Source: Prorocentrum cordatum (lineage: Eukaryota > Sar > Dinophyceae > Prorocentrales > Prorocentraceae). Taken from it: a DNA stretch of 64,000 nucleotides. Below, one piece after another: positions 10,241 to 21,000 of this stretch (positions are counted from its first letter, which is position 1; each line of letters begins with the position of its first letter). The notes under the pieces were generated by a model. That model did not search any database. It was not told the DNA's origin and saw only the letters and a list, made by a program, of their open reading frames with translations. The stretch is taken from contig CAUYUJ010009835.1 in the NCBI GenBank assembly GCA_963575745.1, forward strand, positions 315,001 through 379,000. The letters run 5' to 3'. Both the position numbers and the translations under genes were made by a program.

Positions 10241-10400
10241 GGTGAACTAGGGGGGGGGGGATATCATGGCGTGGGCCATGATATTTCCCCAGATTTCATG
10301 GCGCCTCTTCTTGTTTCATTTACGTCCCTGGCCCCTCCGGTCATGATTTGCACCTCCCCCTCTTGGACACCCCCCTCTTGGCCGCTCCCAGCCCCTATTC
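10241..10400. repeat. Dispersed repeat K, copy 2
   Basis: It carries GGTGAACTAGGGGG, the palindrome ATATCATGGCGTGGGCCATG, GGCGCCTCTTCTTGTTTCA and CCCCCTCTTGGCCGCTCCC, in the same order as copies 1 and 3. Confidence 0.9.
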
Positions 10401-10526
10401 CTGGCATCCGGAGCCCTCGGGTCCATTTTTCCTCTGGCGCAGGCCTCGGATGCCTAGCCCCCGGGCCCGCGCTGCCTGGCCCGACGTCGCAGCGGGGAGC
10501 TTCAGCTGGCTTGTCAGCCTCGTATT

Positions 10527-10640
10527 CACCGTCCTCCTCCTCTCTCCTCCTCCTCCCTCCTCCTCCCCCTCCTCCTCCTCCTCCTCCTCCTCCTCCTACT
10601 CCTCCTCCTCCTCCTCCTCCTCCTCCTCCTCCTCCTCCTT
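10527..10640. repeat. (TCC)n microsatellite
   Basis: About 35 CTC/TCC triplets with few interruptions. Confidence 0.95.
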
Positions 10641-11568
10641 CTTCTCTGTTCCACCTCCTCGTGTCGCCTACGGCCTCATGATCTGAAACATCGTTGTGTT
10701 TCGAGTTGCCGCATGGCCCTCCTTGTGACAGGAAGTGCAGCGGAGTGCCGTGGTGAGCCGCGCTTGCGTCAAGAGTGTGGCATCTTGCAGAGTGCGAGAG
10801 GCGGGTTGAGATGAGCGGGAGCATCGAGGTGCATGGCAGTTTGTTCAGGGGGAGCTCTCTGAGTGAGGATGCGCGCAGGGTTTTGGCCCATGAAGGATGC
10901 GACCAGCACATTAGATTAGTTTGGCCACGGAGCCGCCGCGCACCTCGCCCGCGCTGCCCGCTTACCGTTGCGAGTGCAATCTTGTTTTTGTAGCTCAGGT
11001 CCTCATGTTCTCGGTGCTATGGGGCATCGAGTTGAGACAAGTGGCATGAGTCTGCACACGTGCGCGGGCGTAGTGGATGAGGAGCGCAGGGTCGTGTTGT
11101 GGGCATCTGCTTTTCCCACTGCCTTTCCCACGGTTCGCGCCAGTATCCTGAGTTCTGGGCGCGCTTCGAGTCCCGATTGGGAAGTCAGGGACAGGGGGTT
11201 CCATGTTGTGTTTTCAAGAAGCCTTTTTCCGCTGTCTCTTCTCTTGCATTGTTGTAATAGTGTGTTGTTGCGCAGGGGTCCATGGATTCGGATTGTGGTC
11301 GTTGAGTTTAGCATGTGTTGTCGTTTGTTGTTTGCATGTTTGGTTGTGTGGTGTTGCCGCTGTGCCTCTTGAAGAGATATGGGGATAGCTAGGGCGAGCA
11401 ACGTACAACCTTGGTAAGCAGAAGGTTGGCCCTTGTTATAGCACATGCAATCAAGCATAGCGTTCCGCAGTTCGAACCTGTGGCGTCCGAGGATCCCCGC
11501 TGCGCTGCGCGCGGCAGACTCGTTGGATGAGCCCCGTGGGAATATACTGAACCATCGAGGGAAGTGTG
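10641..11568. other. Intergenic stretch, no gene recognised
   Basis: No domain, repeat family or RNA gene was recognised. GTTCGAACC at 11474 looks like a tRNA B box but has no partner A box or cloverleaf. Confidence 0.5.
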
Positions 11569-11569
11569 A

Positions 11570-11897
11570 GATAGTGGTGATGTTGATGATGGTGATGCTG
11601 GTGGTGATGAAGATGATCGTGCTCATCAGCATCATCATCATCAACATCATCACGGCCATCATCATCATCATCAGCAGCATCATCATCATCATCATCATCA
11701 TCCTAAACAGCAGTTACAACAGCATATGATCATCATCATCGCCATCACCACCATCATCACCAACACCTCCACCATTACCATTACCATTACCAGTCCCATT
11801 ACCATTCCCACTACCATTGCCATTACCATTACCATCTCCATCATCTCCATTACCACCGTCATCACCATTACCATCTGCACCATCATCATCAATATTA
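11570..11897. repeat. (GAT)n then (CAT)n inverted microsatellite
   Basis: GTGATGTTGATGATGGTGAT-type sequence (11574-11620) switches to (CAT)n/(ACC ATT)n sequence running to 11892, so the two parts are inverted relative to each other. It ends directly at the degenerate spliced leader. Confidence 0.9.
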
Positions 11898-11918
11898 TCC
11901 GTAGCAATTTGGCTCAGG
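11898..11918 (+). other. Degenerate relict spliced leader
   Basis: TCCGTAGCAATTTGGCTCAG matches the 22-nt DinoSL with one deleted base and two substitutions. It is not followed by a GT donor, so it is not a spliced-leader RNA gene. A spliced leader at this place suggests the downstream locus was reinserted from a trans-spliced mRNA. Confidence 0.55.
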
Positions 11919-13411
11919 CCGATGAGGTTTCCATCTACCGCGAGTTCGATGGGCGCTGTGAGCGGTAGGGCCGCTCTGACGCCAAGGGCCAAACTCCAAG
12001 TTGTCCATATCGAGCGGCCCAAGAGACCACCACAATTCCTTGTCACGCTCCTCGGACCGAGCGGAGCAAGCATTCGAGAACCTCCGCGAGTTTAATGGGC
12101 TCGACCAAGGGGCAAAGCAGGGCGAAGCGGCAAGTGGCAAATCAATATTGGCAACGCGACAAGCAGCCGTCACTGGGATTGTCCGAGGTGCGGAGTTTCA
12201 AAGATTTGGGCATCCCGAAGCACGTTCAGGGAGTATTGATACAATTGGTGGTAGGCGTCGCAGTCGCAGGCATAAGACAGCTCGTGATAGAGTGGGCAGT
12301 CGTGTTTTGATGACAAGGGAGGCAGGAGCTCAACCAGCTGCGCAGGCGTGTCAACAAGGTCGAGGCAGCCAGGCATATTGCGGCTGGTGGTCAAGAAACG
12401 GGAGGGGGCCACATGAACCGAGGGCCTTTTTCGAGGCCGAGCAAGCAGAGGCCAAAGCTCTGCAGGCCAAGATCGCCCAAGGCCGTCCTTTCTCACCTCA
12501 ACTCCGAGAACGTGAACGTCGCCAACGTGCGCAGCGCGCAGCCACAGAAGCGCTCGCCACGCAGCTCGAGGGCTCGGCCGCAAAGGCCGCGGAGCTGGGC
12601 CGCCAGCAAAAGGAGGTGCAGACCACGCACGACTCCTCCCAGGTCCGTCCTCCTCCTCCTCCTCCTCCTCCTCCTCCTCCTCCTCCTCCCCCTTCCTCCT
12701 CCCCTCCTTGCGACGGTGCCCCAGCGGCGGAGAAGGGGTTTCAGAGGCTGCTCGACGACCTCCGGGCAGCCCGCGCTCAGGAGGAGGCCCGTCGCGATCC
12801 CATCGCTCGCGACAGCGCAAGCGCATGTGCGGCGCAAGCAGCCACGCCAGCAAACAGCGCGGCATCAGGCGCCCCAGCTGCTGGATAAGTCGCAGCAGCA
12901 GCACCAGCAGGGCAGTCTGAACAGTGAGCTCGGGCATGCATCGCAGCCGTGGACCAGGCCCCAGGAATGCTTGAGCCAGGCTTCCACGCGCGTAAGCCGC
13001 ACCCACGCGGGCACTGGCGGCGGAGCGTTCGAAGCCGCGTGAAGGAGGAAACGGCGGCTAGACCTCTGAGGTCGCGTTCGACGAGAGCGCGCTCGAGACG
13101 CTCGTAGACTCCACCACGATCGAAGCCGACGCAGAGGGCGCCACGGGGGCCCGCGAGGAGGAGGGCCGCAGCCACGGCGCAGCCGTTGCCAGGCAGCCCG
13201 CGGCGCCCGCTGATTCCGCTGCTCGACGCAAAGCTCAGCAGCGTCGGCCACTCGAGGGCCTCAGAATCATAGCGACGGCCGAGCGACGGGGGAAGCGCTC
13301 CTTGTATTTTCGCCCTGGTCAGTCTCAACAGCAGTGGGAAGGCGGATGCCCATTTCTTCGGGTGCTGGCCCAAATAAGGCTGAGGGAATTCCTGCTGTCG
13401 GCGGGCGACTG
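11919..13411 (+). pseudogene. Degenerate Ala/Glu/Arg-rich reading frames downstream of a relict spliced leader
   Basis: Coding-like segments appear in shifting plus frames. One reads LQVVHIERPKRPPQFLVTLL (about 11993), another LNQLRRRVNKVEAARHIAAG (about 12330). A third at about 12430-12640 carries FFEAEQAEAKALQAKIAQG and EALATQLEGSAAKAAELG. The last, at about 13060-13411, carries EVAFDESALETLVDSTTIEA and ends in a stop. A (TCC)n tract interrupts it at 12649-12708. Composition and charge resemble the region between the zinc motif and the endonuclease of the LINE at 53-59 kb (EQLAFNFDAEPLENSGELEE), so it may be an ORF1-like relic, but no domain is certain. Frames are broken several times. Confidence 0.4.
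12649..12708. repeat. (TCC)n microsatellite
   Basis: About 15 TCC triplets plus variants, inside the degraded frame; it encodes poly-Pro or poly-Leu depending on phase. Confidence 0.9.
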
Positions 13412-13751
13412 AGGGGAGCAGGGGCGAGTGGCGTCTCTGCCGCCTGGTTGGGCATAGGAGCGCGGGCTGGCCCTGCGCGGGCATATGTTGGCCCCCCTTC
13501 TCTGCCACCCCCTCCTCCTGCCCCCCTCCAGTCGTCTATCGGCGAGCCCCGTGAGGGCGGGGGTGTGGTTCCGGTGAGAGCGAGGAGCGCTGGGTGCTGT
13601 GGTTCGCCGCTCCGTTGTCGCTGGCTTCTGGAGCTCTTGACCCTGCCCCTTTTGCACCCGGAGCTCGCGCCCATCCCCGGTGGGGAGCGGGCCCGCGGAG
13701 ACAGGGGGTCTCTTTCCCTGGCGCGAGCGGATCCGTGGCCATCTGGGCCCA

Positions 13752-14162
13752 TGTGGCCCAGAAAGGTTTCGCACGAAAGTCGACAAGGCTCCGCTCGATC
13801 GGCTTATGGCAGAGGCAAAGTTGAACGTTTTCCTCAAGTCCGTGGACGCCAAGGAGCCGATGAACGAGATCTTGAAGGCAACGGAGGCGTACTCCACGGG
13901 GAACCGCGCGTCCGAGACGGGCCAGTTAGTTGGCCTGAAAGAGAGCGACGCGAAGGCGGAGTCGCCCCCGCAAGTGCCAGGCTCAGCGCGCCGAGCGATT
14001 CGCTTAGCAAGCGCGGATCAGCAGAGCAGTGGCGCCACGACGGCGCCTGCTGCGTCTGTTCGCGCTCAGCAGACCCAGCCCCCCCCCCAAGCCGCGCGAG
14101 AAGATGCGTTGAACATGGCTGGGTCTGAGTATTCGGCCGAGGCGGTGGGCAATTCGCAATAG
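13752..14162 (+). pseudogene. Hypothetical coding segment, possible exon before the 102-bp minisatellite
   Basis: One plus frame reads FRTKVDKAPLDRLMAEAKLN, then VFLKSVDAKEPMNEILKATE and ETGQLVGLKESDAKAESPP before becoming Ala/Gln-rich and stopping at 14162. Its mixed, charged composition is less repetitive than surrounding frames, so it is a plausible real exon. No family was recognised. The acceptor-like sequence at 16721-16732, beyond the minisatellite, suggests it could splice to 16733 onward. Confidence 0.4.
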
Positions 14163-14610
14163 CGCCTGACGAGGTGAACCTTGCAGAGAAGCTGATCACA
14201 GCGGGGCTCGAAAAGGCCCCCGCGCCACCTGCGGGCGGAGGCGCTGGCGTGGCGGGTTCTGCGCGCAGAGAACGTTGCCGCTGATGGGGATCAACGGGGA
14301 TCGTTTTCACGCATGGACCTGGCAGCCGAAGGGGCACTGCCACTTCGGCCCCCCTCGGACACAATCGGGGTTGAGGCGTTCGCAGGAATCGAACGGGGGG
14401 CGCATCTCGATCCCTCGACCTCCGTCGCGACGCCTGGCCCACTAACCAACGCGTCGCGGAGCGCGACGGCGACCCGCCGTGTTTTTTTGTCCCGGCCCTC
14501 CTGCGTTGGGTTCTCGTTTTGAATAGAGCACTGCTCGCGCGTCGCCTTGCCTCCTTCCCGCCCCTCTCTTCCCCCTTGCCTTTTGCCTCGCTCGCCGCTG
14601 CGTGCCAGCC

Positions 14611-16612
14611 GGCTGCGATCTGTGAAACTGTCGCCACTTTCGAGGGCTGCTGGGGGGCCCAGCACAGTGGGTGCACACGGCGGACTCAAATGAGACCTCG
14701 CCGTCCCTGGGGGGCTGTGATCTGTGAAACTGTCGCCACTTTCGAGGCCTGCTTGCGGGGCCCAGCACAGTGGGTACACACGGCGGACTCAAATTTGACC
14801 TCGCCATCCCTGGGGGGCTGCGATCTGTGAAACTGTAGCCACTTTCGAGGGCTGCTGGGGGGCCCAGCACAGTGGGTACACACGGAGGATTCAAATGGGA
14901 CCTCGCCATCCTTGGGGGGCTGCGATCTGCGAAACTGTCGCCACCTTCGAGGCCTGCTGGGGGGCCCAGCACAGTGGGTACACACGGCGGATTCAAATAG
15001 GACCTCGCCATCCCTGGGGGGCTGCGATCTGTGAACCTGTCGCCACTTTCGAGGCCTGCGGGGGGGGCCCAGCACAGTGGGCACACACGGCGGATTCAAA
15101 TTTAACCTGGCCATCCCTGGGGGGCTGCGATCTGCGAAACTGTCGCCACTTTCGAGGCCTGCTGGAGGGGCCAGCACAGTGGGTACACACGGCGGACTCA
15201 AATGGGACCTCGCCATCCCTGGGGGGCTGCGATCTGTGAAACTGTCGCCACTTTCGAGACCTGCTGGGGGGGCCCAGCACAGTGGGTACACACGGCGGAT
15301 TCAAATTAAACCTCGCCATCCCTGGGGGGCTGCGATCTGCGAAACTGTTGCCACTTTCGAGGCCTGCTGGGGGGCCCAGCACAGTGGGTACACACGGCGG
15401 ATTCAAATTTGACCTCGCCTCCTTTGGGGGCTGCGATCTGTGAAACTGTCGCCACTTTCGAGGCCTGCTGGGGGGCCCAGCACAGTGGGTACCCACAGCG
15501 GACTCAAATGAGACCTCGCCATCCTTGGGGGGCTGCGATCTGTGAAACTGTCGCCACTTTCGAGGCCTGCTGGGGGGCCCAGCACAGTGGGTACCCACGG
15601 CGGACTCAAATACGACCTCGCCATCCCTGGGGGGTTGCGATCTGTGAAACGGTCGCCACTTTCGTGGCCTGCTGGGGGGCTCAGCACAGTGGGTACCCAC
15701 CGCGGAGCCGAATTTGACCTCGCCATCCTTTGGGGGCTGCGATCTGTGAAACTGTCGCCACTTTCGAGGCCTGCTGGGGGGCCCAGCACAGTGGGTACAC
15801 ACGGCGGATTCAAATTAGACCTCGCCATCCCTGGGGGGCTGCGATCTGTGAAACTGTCGCCGCTTTCGAGGCCTGCTGAGGGGCCCAGCACAGTGGGTAC
15901 CCACGGCGGACTCAAATGAGACCTCGCCATCCCTGGGGGGCTGCGATCTGTGAAACTGTCGCCACTTTCGAGGCCTGCTGGGGGGCCCAGCACATTGGGT
16001 ACCCACCGCAGATTCAAATGAAACCTCGCCGTTCCTGGGGGGCTGCGATCTGTGAAACTGTCGCCACTTTCGAGGCCTGCTGGGGGGCCCAGCACAGTGG
16101 GTACCCACCGCAGATTCAAATTAGACTTCGCCATCCTGGGGGGCTGCGATCTGTGAAACTGTCGCCACTTTCGAGGCCTGCTTGCGGGGCCCAGCACAGT
16201 GGGTACCCACCGCAGTTTCAAGGTAGACCTCGCCGTCCCTGGGTGGCTGCGATCTGCGAAACTGTCGCCACTTTCGAGGCCTGCTGGGGGGCCCAGCACA
16301 GTGGGCACACACTGCGGACTCAAATGGGACCTCGCCATCCCTGGGGGGCTGCGATCTGCGAAATTGTCGCCACTTTCGAGGCCTGCTTGCGGGGCCCAGC
16401 ACAGTGGGTACCCACACGCAGATTCAAACTACACCTCGCCATCCCTGGGGGGCTGCGATCTGTGAAACTGTCACCACTTTCGAGGCCTGCTGGGGGGCCC
16501 AGCACAGTGGGTGCCTACCGCAGTTTCAAGGTAGACCTCGCCATCCCTGGGGGGCTGCGATATGTGAAACTGTCGCCACTTTCGAGGCTTGCTTGCGGGG
16601 CCCAGCACAGCG
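14611..16612. repeat. 102-bp minisatellite, 20 copies
   Basis: The unit begins GGCTGCGATCTGTGAAACTG, continues TCGCCACTTTCGAGGCCTGC, then GGGGCCCAGCACAGTGGGTA and ends near CTCGCCATCCCTGGGG. Starts occur every 101-104 bp at 14611, 14713, 14816, about 14918 and so on to about 16552. Copies are 90% or more alike, which indicates recent expansion or homogenisation. Long frames on both strands cross it because the period is close to a multiple of three; they are not genes. Confidence 0.97.
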
Positions 16613-16732
16613 ACGCCTCCCAAGTAGCTTACACATCAAGTCGATTGTCAATACAAGTTTCGGTCAACTCCTCGTTTCCATTGATACAAATGGGTTGGGT
16701 ACGTCACAGGGTAATTCTTCTTTTTCTTGCAG

Positions 16733-17387
16733 GTGGCTCGCGCAGCGGGCAACAGCGCTGGACAGGTGCGCCGTGGCAGCGGTAGCCATGGAATAGCTCA
16801 CCTGGGCGACCGCAGTCTGCTGCGAGGACGAATTTGCGTAGCTTGTGGAGCGCGACAGGACCATCCAGCACAGCCAGCCCCTGGCGGCCCCTGGCGATCT
16901 TGCGCGACGACTTGTTCCGGAGGCAGTTGGCCGAGAGGGCGGCCGTGCCAGATATGGATTTAGACATCCAGACGTCCTTCCTCGTCATCGACAAGATGAC
17001 CTTGGAGGCAGCCGTTTTTGCGCGTGGATGCTGTGCCCGCGCAGGCAGGCATGAAGTCTGCGAGCGGGCCTTCGCCGCCCGCCGGCCTTGCGGCCCTTTG
17101 CCGGGTTCCTCGGGGCCAGCGTTGGCCAAACAGCGCGCGGCGGCCGACGCCGTCCAGCAGAGGGCGGGCGAGGCGGCGAAGTTGTTCCGCTACGCCGGCA
17201 AGAGCTCAGCCAGGCAAGGCAGCAGTTGGCTCGGTTGCAGAGGCAGCACGGCGACTCGGCGGGGGGCAAGGGAGGAGGAGGGAAGAAAGGAGAAGACAAC
17301 GCGGACTACCAGTGGGCCGAGGGCGAGGGCCACGTCGGCAACGAGCGCAAGAGGTTCGCCGACTTCCTGGCCAACAAGAACAACTGA
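16733..17387 (+). pseudogene. Hypothetical coding segment after a strong 3' splice-like site, frameshifted
   Basis: TTCTTCTTTTTCTTGCAG ends at 16732 and resembles a 3' splice site. Coding-like sequence then moves between frames: LDRCAVAAVAME followed by a stop, LAERAAVPDMDLDIQTSFL with VIDKMTLEAAVFARG (about 16920-17040), KLFRYAGK (about 17190), and finally QELSQARQQLARLQRQHG with GNERKRFADFLANKNN and TGA at 17385-17387. At least two frame changes and two in-frame stops are needed to join these, so the locus is probably a pseudogene or carries unseen introns. No family was recognised. Confidence 0.4.
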
Positions 17388-17624
17388 GGCGCGGGTGGTG
17401 GATGCCGATAACTAGCCACTTCGTTCTCTGAGGCCACCGGAGCCGGCAGTGGAGGCGACGACGATTCGCCTGGGCAGTGCCTTACCCGCGCTGGCCTTTT
17501 GGATCCGCTTGCCCCCCAGCGTCTCGGGGCCCCGAATGGGCTTTCTGTTTTGGGGCGCGACTCACGAGTTCAAGCTCGGACCCGACCGCGCAGCTCAGGC
17601 TACTGGCAATAGTGCTAAATCTTC

Positions 17625-19031
17625 ATGAGGGAGGCCCCGTGTGTAGCCTGCTCAGGTTCTGTTTCCGCGTCCGATGCGGCGAGGGCGGTGGGGGAGGGGG
17701 GGCGGCGGCACAGGAAGCGACGGGGTGCGACGAGGGAGGGATGGAAGGGCGAGGGGGGAGGGGGGGGGGGGGGGGGTGCCCGCCTGGGAGCCGCCTCGGC
17801 AGAGGCGCTGCGGCCCACTGAGGCAGAGGCCGAGCGCAAGGCCGAGGGGGGCGAGGAGACGGCGCGGGCCGCAGATGCCGACCTCGACGAGCTCAAGCGC
17901 GAGGCCGCAGCCACGCGACGGGCAGAGGCGGCACTGGGCGACGCGAGCCTGAACGAGGCCCTGGCCCTGGCCGAAGTCGAGCGCCCGGCGGAGGCAGAGC
18001 GCGCGGCCGCCGCTGCTGCGCCCCGCGAGGACCTGGAGCAGGGCGCGGCGGAGGCCCAGGCGAGCGCCCTCAACGCCGCCGCCGAGAGCTTCCAGCCGCT
18101 GGAGGCCGACCGCGCCGCCCTGCTGACCGCCCCGCCGAGCCAGCCTTTCAAGGCCAAGCTGGAGCGCCTGCGGGCCGCCGAGCAGCAGGCCGCGGGCCCG
18201 ACAGCGGAACGCGCCGCAGCGCGAGCGCCCAAGCTTGACACGGGCGAAGCGCCGACGCGCGACCAGCTGGCGAGGCAGCGGGCCGCCGAGCAGCTGGCCG
18301 CGGGGCGGCAGCGCCGAGCAGCGCCGCTGGCGAAGGCGCGGGCCCACCGAGCCCGCGCGCCACCGACCGCCGGCGGCGGGGGGGCGCCCGCGCGCGGCGG
18401 GCCGAGGGCCGAGCGCCTGGCCGACACGCGGCGCAGCGCCGCGGGCGCCCGCGCGCAGCTGGCCGCGGCGCACGCGGACCTCCACGCGAAGCAGGCCGAG
18501 GATCTGACGAGAGCTGAACGCCCGGCGCAGGCGCAGCGCCTCGCCGAGGACGCCCGCGGGGCACTGGAGGAGGCGCGAGCGGGCGCGGAGGCCACGGAGG
18601 CCGCGACGCGGGCCGCGCAGACGGCCCTCCTGAGAGCAGCGCGGTCGCTGGAGCAGCAGCGGGCGGAGGCGGGGCCGCCGACGGCAGCGGGTCGCTTCGC
18701 CCAGGCACGGCGCCAAGAACAGGCCGCACGGCTCCGCCCGACGCCGCGGCCACCGCCCCCCGCAGCTCGACGGCGACGCGAAGAGCTGGCGGAGGCGCGG
18801 CGCTGGGCCCCTCTGGCGGGGCGCGCGCTGGAGAAGAGGGAACCCAGCAAGCGGCTGCGGCGACTCCGCGGGGAAGGGGAGGGCGCGGACGAGGCGGGCG
18901 CCGCCCAGAGTTGCACACCCTGGGGGCCCGTTGAGAAAGCGGGCGCGCCCAGGGGAGTGGCCAGAGGCTGGGCGCGCCGCCAGCGGCGCCCGATCAGCGG
19001 CCGACCCGTGCCCAGGACGGGTGCCCCTTGA
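17625..19031 (+). CDS. Hypothetical Ala/Glu/Arg-rich, coiled-coil-like protein
   Basis: A 468-codon plus frame from ATG at 17625. After a Gly-rich stretch encoded by a run of 18 G (about 17760), the protein is dominated by A, E, R, Q and L with heptad-like spacing, for example DADLDELKREAAATRRAEAA, EDLEQGAAEAQASALNAAAE, DQLARQRAAEQLAAG and RSLEQQRAEAG, as expected for a long alpha-helical coiled coil. A 578-codon frame is also open on the minus strand, so openness alone is weak evidence at this GC content. The heptad pattern favours the plus strand. No signal peptide, membrane segment or known domain was seen. It lies 238 bp after the broken frame ending at 17387 and could be a further part of the same degraded locus. 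Confidence 0.4.
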   Translation: MREAPCVACSGSVSASDAARAVGEGGRRHRKRRGATREGWKGEGGGGGGGGARLGAASAEALRPTEAEAERKAEGGEETARAADADLDELKREAAATRRAEAALGDASLNEALALAEVERPAEAERAAAAAAPREDLEQGAAEAQASALNAAAESFQPLEADRAALLTAPPSQPFKAKLERLRAAEQQAAGPTAERAAARAPKLDTGEAPTRDQLARQRAAEQLAAGRQRRAAPLAKARAHRARAPPTAGGGGAPARGGPRAERLADTRRSAAGARAQLAAAHADLHAKQAEDLTRAERPAQAQRLAEDARGALEEARAGAEATEAATRAAQTALLRAARSLEQQRAEAGPPTAAGRFAQARRQEQAARLRPTPRPPPPAARRRREELAEARRWAPLAGRALEKREPSKRLRRLRGEGEGADEAGAAQSCTPWGPVEKAGAPRGVARGWARRQRRPISGRPVPRTGAP

Positions 19032-19222
19032 GAATGGGGGCGTACCTGGGGGGGGGGGCCAAGCGGCGCGGGCGTTTGAGAGGGCCATGCGAGGCGAGCG
19101 CAGGCTGGCCGGAGGCGGGCGGAAGGCACACCAACGGTGGGTGGGATGGCCAGGCCTTGGGACCGCATCGCGTAAGACATCGACGCATGCAGGGTACAAT
19201 CGGGGGCGGCAAACGGGGGGGG

Positions 19223-19396
19223 GATGACTAGGGGGGGATAGCCTGGCGTGGAACATGATATATCAGACTTCGTGGCGCCTCTTCTTATTTTTTGCGCCCC
19301 TGCCCCCCCCCCCCCCCCCCCCCCCCTTGGCACCGCATATGCTGCTGGCACTGGCCTGCGCCCCCCCCTCTTGGACGCCCCCCTCTAGGCCGACCC
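19223..19396. repeat. Dispersed repeat K, copy 3, with poly-C insertion
   Basis: GATGACTAGGGGGGG, GGCGTGGAACATGATATATC, TGGCGCCTCTTCTTATTTT and CCCCCCCTCTTGGACGCCCC match copies 1 and 2 in order. A run of about 24 C (19303-19326) interrupts it. Confidence 0.85.
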
Positions 19397-19948
19397 CGAT
19401 GCAAAGGATGCAGTCGGCTGCGAGCCAGGGGGGAAGTGAGAAGGAAAAGGCCTTTTTCATAATGTGGGTGGACTTCTCAGACGGCCCTCGCGCCTTCTGA
19501 TAAGTTGTTCGTTTTGTCTTCGAGGAAGGCGTAGGAACTTGTAAGACATCAGGGGGATTTCCGAACCTTTTGAAAAGACCATATGTTCTCATTTCCCCCC
19601 TTCGCTCGCCGCCGACGCAGGGCGTGGGAGCATGCAGGGCGTGCGACGATTTTAGAAAACTGCGACGTCGCGTACATAACGGCCGACGCTTTGGGCCCCA
19701 TCTCTCTGCTGTATGTCTCGGGCCGGATCGGTTCGTCAGGGCCCCAGGGCCCGAAGGAAGGCAAAGTCGCCAGGGGCGGACAAGTTGCATCACCAGGATC
19801 TCAGAGGAGGGGAGGAGGGGCCACCACAGGTTCCCACCCTTTCCCAGGGGTCGGCTCTTTATCCCGAGCGCTTCTCTTGACCTGCCCGAGGCCCGGCGAG
19901 GGTCCTCACAGGCCGAAGCCGACCCAAGGCCTCCCGTCGTGCTTCTCT
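19397..19948. other. Intergenic stretch, no gene recognised
   Basis: No domain was recognised. Short similarity (ACCCTTTCCCAGGG, CCCGGCGAGGG) links 19840-19930 to 59680-59750, and in inverse orientation to 21955-22050. Confidence 0.45.
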
Positions 19949-20105
19949 CAGGAGGAAAGGAAACACACAGACACAATTAATCCTCGATCCCCCAGAAAAT
20001 ATGGGAAAATATGGGAAGTGGGGGGAAGACAAAACCCAGATAATATGGGAAAATGTGGGGAATATTTTTATTTGTGTGTATTTATTTGTGTCCTTGGGCC
20101 CCTTC
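19949..20105. repeat. Dispersed repeat L, copy 2
   Basis: AAACACACAGACACAATTAA, TCCTCGATCCCCC, AAAATATGGGAAGTGGGGGG, AATATGGGAAAATGTGGGGA and TTTGTGTGTATTTATTTGTG match copies 1 and 3. Confidence 0.9.
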
Positions 20106-20589
20106 ATTCTCGTGCTCAAGACGCGCGCGTGCCTGGGGAGGGGAGGGGGGAGGAGCGAGAGGGGGAGGGCCGGGGACGGGCGAGGTGCGTGAAAGGGAGG
20201 AGGGAGGGGGCGGCAAGAGCAGGGCGGCGGGGAGAGGGATTTTGGACTGCAGGCGTGGTAGCCCAGGATGGCTGTCACGAAGGGTCGGCGCCGCAGCTGG
20301 CAGAAGGCTTCAAGATACAGTCAGGCAAGCTGGCTGAGCGAACAAACTGAGACATCTGCACGGGCACCAAGAGCACAAGTTCAGTACAGCACGGTGGGAC
20401 ACCCCCGCGGGAGGGCGGACGGAACGCGCCGAACCGAAGCGAGGATTCCAGGCCCTCCCCGATCTTTGCTCGATCCGCATTGCCCCCTGCGGGGTGAGGG
20501 GGAGGGGGAGGAGAGGGGGGGGAGAGGAAGTGGGGCAGTGAAGCCGGGAAGGGCCCCTTCGGCCGCTGGCCGCCGCCGCCAACTCCGCC
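20106..20589. other. Intergenic stretch, no gene recognised
   Basis: Purine-rich GGGGAGGGG patches (20130-20230, 20500-20530) surround sequence with no recognisable product. Confidence 0.45.
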
Positions 20590-21000
20590 GCCTCCGCCAG
20601 CTCCGCCGCCTCCTCCTCCTTTTCCTTCCTCCTCCTCCTCCTCCTCCTCCTCCTCCTCCTCCTCCTCCTCCTCCTCCTCCTCATCCTCATCCTCATCCTC
20701 ATCCTCATCCTCATCCTCATCCTCATCCTCCTCCTCGTCGTCCTCCTCCTCATCCTCCTCATCCTCCTTGTCCTCCTCGTCATCCTCCTCCTTCTGCTCC
20801 TCCTCCTTTTCCTCCTCCTCCTCCTCCTTCGCCTCCTCCTCCTCCTTCTCCTCCGCCTCTTTTTTACGCTGATCCGACCTAAGCACAAGATCTCCTCCTC
20901 CTCCTCCTCCTCCTCCTCCTCCTCCCTCCTCCTCCTCCTCCTCTTCCTCCTTTGCTTCTCCTCTTCCTCCTCCTCCTCCTCCTCCTCCTCCTCCTCGGCC
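20590..21000. repeat. (TCC)n/(CATCCT)n microsatellite cluster
   Basis: Long TCC/CTC runs (20605-20685, 20893-20960, 20960-21000) flank a (CATCCT)n block at about 20684-20732. Acidic and poly-Pro frames here are artefacts. Confidence 0.95.

Noticed and set aside
11474-11490. tRNA gene suggested by GTTCGAACC
   Set aside because: No A box, acceptor stem or cloverleaf could be drawn around it; the similar GTTCGAACTCC at about 33573 also fails.
14442-16785. Long tandemly repeated peptides on both strands
   Set aside because: They come from the 102-bp minisatellite, whose period is a multiple of three in most copies; openness on both strands and sharing of the repeat at nucleotide level argue against coding.
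17615-19351. 578-codon minus-strand frame opposite the coiled-coil ORF
   Set aside because: Ser/Ala/Arg-rich with no heptad or domain, and it crosses repeat K and a poly-C run; it is the shadow of GC-rich DNA.
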